NCBI GenBank assembly: GCA_008360975.2
Contig: CM039187.1
Coordinates: 15,393,094-15,457,093 of the forward strand
DNA length: 64,000 bases
Direction of reading: 5' to 3'
DNA from: Lichenostomus cassidix
Taxonomy: Eukaryota; Chordata; Aves; Passeriformes; Meliphagidae
Below the pieces are notes generated by a model that saw only the letters and a list, made by a program, of their open reading frames with translations, was not told the origin of the DNA and searched no databases. Made by a program: the position numbers and the translations under genes. Below, in pieces: positions 1 to 37,800 of this stretch; positions within the stretch are counted from its first letter, which is position 1, and every line of letters begins with the position of its first letter.

Positions 1-32
1 CTACCAACACTGACAATAAAGCAAGGATTTAC

Positions 33-26872
<26,840 letters not shown>

Positions 26873-28170
26873 TGTTTCCCGTTTTGCCTAAATGTTGACT
26901 ACTACCAAAGGAATTTAGTCTTCAGTTTCACAGTCCTTAACTTCTGGACTGAAATGCTAGCAGGAAGAGGAGGCAGGGAATTGCTGGTTTACAGCAAAGG
27001 AGGTCTATGGGTGGATCTATGACGGACTAGCGACTCAAAGCTATGGGGAAAAAAAAAAAGTCCTGTAAATTGACACCAGGTTCTGTCCTGCTGCACAGAA
27101 AGAGCTTTCGCTAGTGAAATCCTGTAACACAAAAGCACGCTGCAAAACCGCAATTTGTTGTTGTTGCTGCTGCTTTTATTCTGAAACTGCGTGATAAATC
27201 TCTCGCAAGCAACCAAGGCAAGAATAAGCATTAAGCAACAAGAACATCATGCACTACTCTAGAACTCGAGCTAAATCACATCTGCCTCTCGGTTTACCAA
27301 GGTATGAAATTTCACTTATATTTTTTTCCTCTTAAATATTTGAACGTCACTGCTCGCAAATGCTTTCGGCTTGTCTCTGTGACAGCCCAGTCAGAAACCA
27401 GGGCTGTCCCCAAAAGCAGTGTAAGTCCTCCCCCTCCTGTTGCGCTCCGGAACAACGACGTGTTACATAGTAAACACTGAGTTTCCTCATGGAACATCCT
27501 GGACATAGCAGAGTTCTTGGGGAATTATTGAAATATATATGTGCATAACTAAAAATGAAAAAGGATTAAGGAAATGCGTGCAAAAAAACCCAAAAAACAA
27601 ACCTAAAAGCAAAGAGACAAGACAGTCCGTATAGTTTGGAGTCATATGAATGTTTTAACAGAAATGTTTTCCCATGAACACGTGCACGAACACGCCAGTA
27701 ACACGAACTAGGATGATAAGCACAAGAGCTCTGAGCTCCCCGTGCTCAGTATTAGTTTTTCTCAGCTGTGAACAGATGTGAAAACCCGAGAGGTGCACTC
27801 TGCCATTGCCACACATGTCCCCAAGGAGAGAGAAGAGGGGAAACCAGCAAGAGGGAGCAAAATGAGTCACATGTGAGCGCAGTTCAGCCTAATTTTCACG
27901 TGGTCACCTAAGAACTATCCTAGCTTACTCTGTAATTTCTAAAATGATTAGATTTTGGGTAGGTGAAGAAGATTTCTGGAGAAGGAAAACCACAGATGTT
28001 CAGGGAGGAACGAGGAAGCAGACACGTTAGAGAGCACTGAGCGGGCCCTGCAGACTCGTCCCGAGCACCGCGGCACACTGTCCCACCCGCCCGCACCCCG
28101 CGCTGGCCGAGCCCTGCCGCTCACACCGGCTGGGAGCCCCTGCGGCGGAGCGTGGGGACCGTACCGGCCG

Positions 28171-28337
28171 GGCGGGGACACAGGGGCGGTGACATGAGAG
28201 GGCGGTGACACGAGGGGGCGGTGACACGAGGGGCGGGGACACGAGGGGGCGGTGACACGAGGGGCAGGGACACGAGGGGCAGGGACACGAGGGGGCGGTG
28301 ACACGAGGGGCAGGGACACGAGGGGGTGGTGACACAA
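28171..28337. repeat. G-rich minisatellite, about 11 units of 15-16 bp
   Basis: Head-to-tail units of the form GGGCGGTGACACGAGG, with variants GGGCAGGGACACGAG and GGGCGGGGACACGAGG. Dense G runs on the plus strand could form G-quadruplexes. The array lies upstream of CEP55 and creates the long chance reading frames seen here on both strands. Confidence 0.93.
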
Positions 28338-28457
28338 GCGCCCCGCCCCTGCCGCACCCGCCCTGCGCGGACCATCCGGAAGCTTCGGAAGTGACGAGCT
28401 GCAGCCGCGGGATTCAAACTCCCGGAAGCGGCGCCGGGCTGGGGCCGACTGAGCAGT

Positions 28458-28647
28458 GCCGGGCCGTGTCCCGTGTCCCCCCGCCGGGCCGTGTCCCCCC
28501 GCCGGGCCGTGTCCCCCCGCCGGGCCGTGTCCCCCGCCGGGCCGTGTCCCGTGTCCCCCCGCCGGGCCGTGTCCCGTGTCCCCTCGCCGGGCCGTGTCCC
28601 CCCGCCGGGCCGTGTCCCGTGTTCCCCCGCCGGGCCGTGTCCCCCGG
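28458..28647. repeat. C-rich minisatellite, 9 units alternating 18 and 25 bp
   Basis: Units start GCCGGGCCGTGTCCC. Short units run straight into a C run, while long units carry an extra 7 bp (CGTGTCC). Order by length: 25, 18, 18, 17, 25, 25, 18, 25, 18. The G-rich strand here is the minus strand, opposite to the neighbouring array. The array ends about 130 bp before the CEP55 start codon. Confidence 0.93.
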
Positions 28648-28774
28648 CGCTCTGGGCCCCTCCGATCCCCACGGGACCCGGGAAGGCCCGCGCAGCCTGC
28701 GATCGACTCCAGCTGCCGGAAGCCGTGTCCTGCCCGCTAGAAGCGCCGCGTTTGGTTTGTACAGGCGCCTGAAG

Positions 28775-28862
28775 ATGAACGCCAGGGCAGCTAAAGATCG
28801 GATTATGGGCAAGTGGGGCCTAAAGTCGGGCAGCTCCAGAGCTGACAGCGGGCTCGAGAAGG
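28775..28862 (+). CDS. CEP55: CEP55 coding exon 1 (start codon)
   Basis: Residues 1-29, MNARAAKDRIMGKWGLKSGS and then SRADSGLEK, the same length as the human first coding exon. The donor is G|GTAAGC, phase 1. Confidence 0.92.
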
Positions 28863-31800
28863 GTAAGCAGGAGGGCGCTGCCCCCAGGAGATCCGTGGAG
28901 GAGGTCGGCGCAGAGAAAGGAGCAGTGCCGGGCCCGGAGAGGAGCGAGCTCCTGCAGGTGAGCCGGGCTCTCCCGAGCCAGCGCCCACAGTGTCCCGCGG
29001 ACATGGCACTGGGGCTCGGCAGCGAGAGACCCGTCTTTGCTCTCAAAACTTCTGATGGCACGGCTGGTTTAGTAGTGTTAGACACTTAGTTTGACACTTT
29101 CATTCTCAGATATTTTTCAATGATAGCTGAGCTAATAAAATCACGCTCCTCTGATAAGGCTGGTAAATACAAAGATTTGAGGCCAGAGGTGCCAATTAGT
29201 CCATTAATAGCTGTCCTCACGAGTCCAATAGAACACGTCTCTGAGAGTTATTTTAAGCACTTCCTGCAAAGAACTTTATGTTTGCAAACACTTGATTAAG
29301 AACATGCCAAAAACTTCCGAGTGTTCGCTTGAATTGAATTGTCAAGCTCCCACTCAGCTATAGGTAAATTAAATTGTAATCACGTCACTATGTTATTCTT
29401 CCACTGCAGCTAAAGAGCAGAAACTAAGACCCTGCAAGGTATTGCAGCATCTATATGTCTCTATGACTGTTCTACTCAAGGTAAATCTGTGGTTGCAGAG
29501 AGAGAAGTTCAAGACTTAATATGTGACCTAGTCACATGCTGTCAGGCTTCCCAGAAGGATGAGGAAACTTTAAATAGACTCTTGAAGAGGATACAACTAA
29601 TGGAGACTAGGCACACTAGTATTTCCAGCCCATTTTTTCAACCAAAAGATTTGTCATGTGTCTGTGCGACAATGTTAGTTGAGAAGACCTAAGGCAAGGA
29701 TGAGCTATGGGCAGCTCATGCACAGTTGTAGCTAAATTCCTTAGTGTATTTGCTGAGTCTGTTGGTGTTTGCTTTTTGCTTCATGTTAGTTATTTAATTC
29801 TGGGTTCCTAGTCTACAGGTGGAAAATCACGTGCCGGTTTGATATACCAGCTACTCTTTGGTGTCACTGTTTTAATTCTAGTGAGCAGTGGTGTTCAACC
29901 ACTCTCCTAAAGGAGGCTCTCTCAAATTCCGTTTCCTTCGGTTTCTCTGACATCTTCTAATGACTTAATGTAAACATGTAGGATTTCAACATCAGCCTTT
30001 CTCACCCAGAATTAAATGCTGTCACATCTGAAGTTCATGCAGAACCCTATGGTATCTTAAATGCAGTACTAATTCTATGTAATAATTGCCTGTGCTGGAG
30101 GCCTACTGGAAAGAGAGTGCATGTTGAAAATATCTGCTAAAGCACATTTTGAAACTTAAGGGCCAGATAATTTGGAAAAGAGGATCTTTCTCCTGAATGC
30201 TTTGTTACAACTTTTTTCTAAGCTCACTTACTGTCATGGTCATGTAGTTTGCAAGAAGATTCTGCTGCTTCCCAAAAGCTACGAAATATGCTAAGAAATA
30301 CACAAAAAATGTAGCACTGACCTCTTCACTGGAAATGTTTTGGATTTCTTGTACTGCTTTTGTTTTAAGGTTCATATAGTGTAGTGATCTTTATTCATAT
30401 GCAAAACTGAGTACCTACCAAGCCTGTGAAATTTGGTTCTTTCTATTCTTTCCCTTTTTCATCTATTTCAGACTGGTTTTACTACCACTTAAAATATTTC
30501 AGATGATCGCTCTAGTATTGTCTGCTTTGAGTTAAAACTAATTTTCTCAGCTAATTAATGGCTAAGAGAGAACTTTGAAAGTGAGTATTATAGAATCATA
30601 AGGTCATAGAAGGGGTTGGGTAGGGAAGAGACCTTCAAGATCACCTAGTTCTAACTCCCCCTGCCACGGGCAGGGATACCTTCCACTACACCCTGCTGTT
30701 CAGATCATCTCAAACTACCATAAACTTGCTAATGCATTTTATGCGTAGACTAACACTTACTCGTTTTTGTTCTGTTTCATTTAGAAAATATTTTCCCTTG
30801 AAAAAGAAAAAGAAAAATACAACCATCTTCTTGGAGAGAAGGACAGAGAAATCCAAAACATGAAAGACAAGCTTAGCTCCAAAACCAAGCATAATGAAGT
30901 TTCCTTACTACAAAATCAACTAGAGGAAAAAATAAAAGAATCAGAAAGGAGAGAACAGTTACTTTGTTCTTTGTCAGAAGAAATTAACCGGTTAAAATGT
31001 AATTTATCTGCAGTCATGGAAAAATGTTCCGATCTTGAGAACAAAGCCAGTAGTACTTCTCAGACATCCCAGGTAAGCACTGAAGAAATATTGCAATTGC
31101 AAATTAGAATTTGTGCCCACTAAGCACCAGTACGTGTTATAAAATAGGATAGGTTTTACATTTTCTTACAAGCTGTGTTGTATGCTGAAATATTCTTGTA
31201 TGAAGAGAGATGGTATCCAGATCGAACTCTGAATGAGGAACAATCAGAGAGCACAACTTCAGGCAACACAGCTGGAGAGGGAATTCTCTCCTGCTGTTTT
31301 TCAAGGTCCCTTGTTCAAGCTCACACACAGGTAGTGTGACTTGTGATACTACATATGATGATCCAGTGTTGCTTAAGCAGACATTGCCCTTCTCAGATTT
31401 GTGTGCTCAGTGATTAGACAGAGTGAGAAGGCAGCAGTGATAGAGATGTGGGGCACAAACAAAGACAAGCTAAGCTCCTCACCTAATTCAGCTTCAGTCA
31501 TGAGAACATCCTTCTCCTCGCTGCTGTTATGAATCCTCTTTTGTGTCTCAGTTGTTGAAACTAATTGTACTTTCTATGGCATCACACATGGTAAATACTT
31601 CACTGTGACACAGGATAGGACAGAAATAATGAGCATCATGTAAAGTCGTCAGTAGGTATGGTGCCAATCCTTGGCAGTGTTTATAAGTCCATTGAGTATT
31701 CTACAGTTGTTTTTCCACCCCGCCCCCCCCCCCGCCCTTCCTAATGTTCTGTGGAAAATGCAGTAGTATCTCTATGAGGGCACAAGGAAGTTGGTGCCTA

Positions 31801-34800
31801 AACATAGGTCTTTCTTTTTCAGCTTTTGACCTGCAGATGGTGCTGGTTCCCTGCACTCTACACCGGAGTTAAGCAATTTCTAGAAATTCCGCTATAGCCA
31901 AATACATAGTGAAATGTCTTCATCTGCTACTTTTGAATGATAATACATGTACATACACTACTTCTAATAATGCAGTATATTGAGAAATACCACTTCAAAT
32001 GCAACGTATTTATTTTCAATTTTAAGAGACTTTGAACTTTGTTAGAGGTGTTAAAATCTATGTTAAGTTGATAGATTTTCATAATATTTTTGTCAATAAA
32101 CCACCAAAAATGTTTTACTTCAAAACCATCATTTTCTTTTAAATTTTTAACTGATTTATCAACAGAGGACAATAATGTTTTGACTGGATGTCTCGGAGAA
32201 CTTGAAAACAAGTCTAGCAATGCTGCTTGAAACTGCTAGGTGGCATATGAGCTCTGAAATGGAAACAACCATTTTATGACAATTTTGGGAAAGTTTTTAC
32301 TGAGGCAGGATTCTAATGTTCATAGAAACAGAGGCCATGTCTCTTAAGTCCTATTTTTATAGTTTAGTTTAATAAAATTGAGGTTTAATAACTGGATTCA
32401 AAGTTCTGCATTTTTCAGCTATAAATTCTGTTGTAAATCATATTCCCAGACCCACAGAAAAACGTCGGAAAAAAGTAGTTTGAATTTGGGTAGTAATCTA
32501 CTTTTTTTTTTTTTCCTCATTGAGGTTCCCTCTGACTTACATCTACACAATTTCATAAACACTTTGTGTCATTCAGAGACCAGACATGTCAGAGTGGAAG
32601 AAATATGACTGTGTAACTGCTCTCTCTAGTCTCAAGATGGGTCTCAAAAACTCTCTTACTCATACATTTCCGTAAGTCATACTCACTGCACTGTGGATCA
32701 GGTCTCAGAAAATCAGGCAGTTTGTCCTTATGGTTCCAGACAGGCTTGCATGATTTCCCAGATGTTTACAGTCTTCCTCCTATCCCAGTGAAACATTGAG
32801 GTCTCTGGCTTTCCCCCACAACCCCTATAGGTCTGGGTTATTGTCAAACATATGAGGATACAAAACCAGAAGAAACATTTACCTTTTTTTGTCTACTTAA
32901 ATAATACCCTTAAATGTCTTCATTTTTCAAAAGCTCTTTGGGGAACACCCTTCAGGACTTCCAAGACAGCAGTTCAACAGAAAATACATGATGGTTTTCT
33001 TAGGAAATGTTTTAATGTAACTATGAGTTACAGACTTATGGAATAAATTCCATGTAATCTTTGTCCCATATCTTGCAGAAGAGTCTATTTTAAATATAAG
33101 AAATGGCTTTCTATGTAACTTAGATCCTTCAGAAAAAAACCAAAAACCAACTATAAAGATCTTTAAACACAAAATGCACATGTATGCATCTGCTTTAATT
33201 TTTAAATGCATCTGTTTTAATTTTTAAAATAGTCAAATGCTATTTATGTGAGATTAATGGTTGTACAGGAGTAGCTTTGCTGTTTCAGCCATGTATTTTA
33301 AGCAACACTAACAAGTTGTTCTTTGTCTGCAGGAAGCTGCAACAAACATCATGGAAGTTGAAAGGCAATTGAAAGATGTAAGTTTCCTGTACATTTCAAG
33401 TACAAACCATCTGTATTGAGATGCAGAAGAATGTAAATTATGATCATACACATTTCTGGGTAGTATGGGACCTCAGAGGGTATGTTTCTCTCTAAAATAT
33501 AATCTCTAAAATTATTTTTGACAGGGCAATAATTTAAATTATAAAACCCAAAAATTTGCAAAAGAAAAAAATTAAGATTTCCATCACCTTTGAAAAACCT
33601 TGCTTGGAACATCAGAATAAAGTGGTTGCTGACAAATCAGGAGCCTCTAGGAACCTGACACTGCCTGGGATAGCATGAGGTTGGATCAGAAAACTCTTGA
33701 GGTCCCTTCCAAGCTGAATAGCCAAACAGCTAAAAAATCCTTGTTCTTACAAACTAAATTGCAATGATACAGTTTTAGTTTATTCCACCTTCAAGGACTG
33801 TTACGTTCTATTTTATTTTATATTTGATATTGAAAAGCTAATTCTTCATAATCTAGGCATGATTCATGAAAACCTTTGGTCTTTAAGTCATTTTCCCATA
33901 GCTGCAGTTTTAACTTATGCTCAGCATCCTGATTTAACTTTCCAAATGAAGATGGTTTTATTTATTTATTATACAGATTACTACAATTTGCAGCAGACTA
34001 AACCAGCTTATCTTTAAACTGTGTAATATATAACTTCTAATATTTTTAAGATGTAAGACAAATACTTTTAAAATCTGATTAATTACCTGTTGTTCTTCCA
34101 TTTCTTTTCATGAAGGCTCTTGAAAAAAACCAGCAGTGGCTACTGTATGACCAGCAACGGGAAGCATATGTCAGGGGATTGCTTGGAAGGATCTTGGAAC
34201 TTGAACAGAAGGCAGAAATAGTTAGCCAACAAGAATCTAAATCAAATTCAGAAGGTATTGACTTTATTTTTTCCCCTACAAGTGACCCAAACCATAATAA
34301 TCTATAGAATAAATTTTCTGAAAACAATTAAACAAAATCAAGACTTTGTTCTCAACACTTTGGCTGCTTAATGATAAAACTTGGTTAAATAATATTTCTC
34401 TGCTTCCTGTTATCTTGCCATTTTACTTGACCAGTAGTACTTCCTGTTCTTATCCACTTCAAAGATGGTTTTTAACAGCCTTGACACTCTATTAGCAACC
34501 TCTCTGTTTGTGCAAAGTGTTGAGGCAAATAGATGTATGTCTCCCATCCTTCAAAGTACACTTTCAAACGACATAATGGAAGCATTAAGGATTTATTAGC
34601 TAGGTGTGGATCAGATTTTTTTTAATTTACTTTTTTCAAAATAAATATTATAAAAATGACTCAAGATTGCCATGTTCTTTACTCACTTGAAGAGTTGTTA
34701 CAGGGCAAGAAAACCTGTGATAGGTTTTGGCACCTCTCCAAAGCAGTGTTTCACAATAAGGATCTGGCCACCTCCAACTCACTTCCTTGCTGAGCAGTTC

Positions 34801-37800
34801 CTCAATAAGGCACACCCTCTGAGTATTAATAAAATTAAAATCACGTTGAGCAGAAGAACCAGAAGGCATTGACTTACTTTCTTATTATCACATTATTAAT
34901 TTCATACATGCTGCACCTGACCTGCAAGGTAAATTCACTAAACAGAACTAGCATTGTGTGGAATAAGAGCATATCCACAAGTAATACATGGGCAGTGGCT
35001 TGGTTTCTGTATTGCTGATTGAATCTTTCTGGAAAACAGTAAAATATCATCATAATCACATTTTGGTGCTGTTCAGAAATCTATGAACAGTATTTTTGGA
35101 GGGAGGCAGACTCAGCTCAGCAGGAAATGTAACTCAGAGTTACTGCAGTCAAAGCTTTGCCACAAGAGCAGCCGGCGATTAGGAGTCAGGGTGTAAGAAG
35201 TTCCTCTCTTCAAGCAGCTAGGCAGTAGCAGAAATCCAAGTTTCTAAGAACCTAGATATACAACTTGAAAATACATATGTCAACTTTTTCCAAGGAAAAC
35301 TTGGCCTAGGTCTGTGGATGTCACTGCTCTATAAAGGAGTATTGCTAATGAGAAGGTAAGGCTTAGTTCATAGCTGAGAGAAGGAAGAACAGTCAAGCAG
35401 GAAATTCTCCCTAGAAAATTACACTTTGAAGAACTAGGGTAAGTCTTCAATAGGAAAAGTATCAAGTCACGAAACTTGCAGTACCAAAAATCAGCAAAGC
35501 CCATGAAATTCTGTGTTCCTCGTTCTGCTTCTAGGTATATTTTGTATTACTTCTGAATTTCTGAGTCTGCCTCAATTTTTTCCTACTTATTCAAGTTTTC
35601 TTGGGTCAACAAGCAGAAATTTTTCAAACTCTGGTTTAAGTAACATCTGCTACCCAAGAAGCAAGCATTTTTTTAATCAAAAGAACTATCCTAGTCCTTT
35701 CTATTTGCTATGTAGAAGTAAATTTTTGCATACAATTTGAAAAATATGGTCTGTACAAGACAATGGAAGGTCTGGTTTTGATCAACAAGGTTAAAGTAGA
35801 ATCCATCACAACCCCAAGGGTATCTGAGGAGGGAGTAATGCCAGCAGCTTTGCTAAGGAGCCTAGAAGTGGAAGTAGGAGCCCAGTCTCTGGGTCACATC
35901 CCATATGTCAGTGTAATGCATGAAGCCATACAAGAACTGTGTCTGCCAGTAACTATATTGCTAAGGAGACTTAACGCATTATAAATACTGAAAGCTGTTT
36001 TAACTAAAGTTTAGTTCTAATCTGAGCTGTGCAATAGCCTACTATGTCAATTTCTATTAATAAGCCTTAAAATTATGTTAAAGATTTACTGCTCTGAACT
36101 TTAAGGTGATTTTTTTTTTCTTCACATTACTAACTCAATTATTTCTGACTCATTAAGGTCATCTACAAGAGGAAAAGCAAGAATATTATAACCAGCTGTT
36201 ACTAACTGCCAAGAGTGATCTTGAGACTGAAAGGCGCACTATAACCCAGCTGAGATCTGAACTTAGTGAATTCAAAAAGACGTATGAAAAAACACAAGGG
36301 GAGATAATGAGTTTAAATGCCTTATTGCAGTCCCAGCGAGCTGCTGAAATGAAGACTCAAGAAAATGAAAATAAAATGAAAGAGAAAGCACAAAGATTAA
36401 AACAAGAAAATGAAACTATCAAAGAACAGCTCAGAGAAGAAAAAGAAAAGTATGAAGATCTTTTACGTCAGGTAAGTAGATGGATTTGGAGGTTTGAGAT
36501 CATTAGCAAAGGATCAAGAGAGATGAAAATGCATAGTTAATCAGAATGGACCATCACTCTCTCTGGTAACTTTTTCACATAGATCTAGACTCAAGTCCTT
36601 GTGGTAAAAACTGAGTTATTTAACAAGGAACTTCTTTGTTCATTTATTTCCCTGGTCTTAAGGGACATGAAAGAGAAGTGAGAAAATATTGAATTGATTC
36701 TAATATAGTTAATCCTTAAGACTAATAGTAAATCAGAACAGGAAAGGTTAAAATTCATTTTATTATGTGCTCCTAACTATGGAATACCACTAATATTTGC
36801 TATCTCCTGTCAGCTACAATACAACTGATATTTGAAATAAGAGAATAAAATTTACTAGACACTAAAACAGGCCAAAACCAGAAAAATAGTTAAGCTCTCT
36901 AAACACAAGCTGGTTCTCACTGGTTAATAATGATTAAAAGAAGTTTATTTCATTTTTTGAAGCTGAACAACAGCATTATAAAAAAAGTTGATACATGGTG
37001 AAAGCAGAGGATATTTTAATGTATTTCCGTAATCATAATATAGTACTTTCTGAACCTTAAACTTGTTCTCTTCTATTAAAAAAAAAGTTGCATTGTTTGC
37101 TTTTATTAACATCTTTTATTAACACTAACACTGTGTTAGTGCAAACACAGGTTTTGTGAGTATATTTTTGTCAGCATCCTGGCAATCACCTAGGAAGCTT
37201 CAGGTTTTGGTTTCTTTTTTTTAACAATAACATCATCCTGCATTCCCCCTTCCCAACAATAATTTTTCACTAGGGTTTTCCTCAGAGAAGTAGAGATTTA
37301 AATTGAGTTGGGCTGTGGCAAAACAGGCATACATTTTCTGTTGGCATTGGAATGTAAAAGTGTGCTTCCATCCCATTATAAAGTAATTATGTTTTAAGCT
37401 TATTAACTATTGTATATGGAAGTTGTTTGTTACAAGTGTTCATCTGTCTTGTAGGTGCAACTTCTTCGTAAATCATTGCTCAGACATGAGGCAGAACACA
37501 CAAGAATAGCTTTGCTGGAAAAACAGGTACCCAATTATATGCTAAAGTGCTGATATTTAATCTGTGTTATGAACAGAGTCTTGCTAGAGTAACTTCATAT
37601 TTAAGCATGATTAGTATGTTAAATGAAGGAGTGCTAGGCACGAATATTCAACCATGCATAATCTCTTGATCCTAAAATTTTGACACATCTGTCAGGAGGA
37701 AAATCTGTAACCTTCTACTGATAAGACAGTATGATCAAACCTGATGCTGTTTTCTCCACAATCACTTGTTCAACAGTTATAGCCTCAGATAAGGCATAGG

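Larger units (their letters stand above)
26873..28774. promoter_or_regulatory. Divergent MYOF / CEP55 intergenic region
   Basis: About 1.9 kb separates the MYOF start codon (leftward) from the CEP55 start codon (rightward). It must hold both 5' UTRs and promoters unless an upstream noncoding exon lies elsewhere. The MYOF-proximal half is AT-rich without an obvious TATA box. The CEP55-proximal part (from about 28030) is a CpG island with two minisatellites. Transcription starts cannot be placed from sequence alone. Confidence 0.6.
28030..28990. promoter_or_regulatory. CEP55: CpG island over CEP55 5' end
   Basis: About 1 kb of very GC- and CpG-rich sequence surrounds the first coding exon of CEP55, in a mostly AT-rich window. 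It is probably the CEP55 promoter and could serve MYOF as well. I see no TATA box. Confidence 0.75.

Noticed and set aside
28121..29089. Long overlapping reading frames on both strands (up to 263 codons), rich in Arg, Pro and Gly
   Set aside because: They come from the two GC-rich minisatellites and the CpG island. The repeats lack stop codons in several frames at once, and only 28775-28862 matches a known protein (CEP55).
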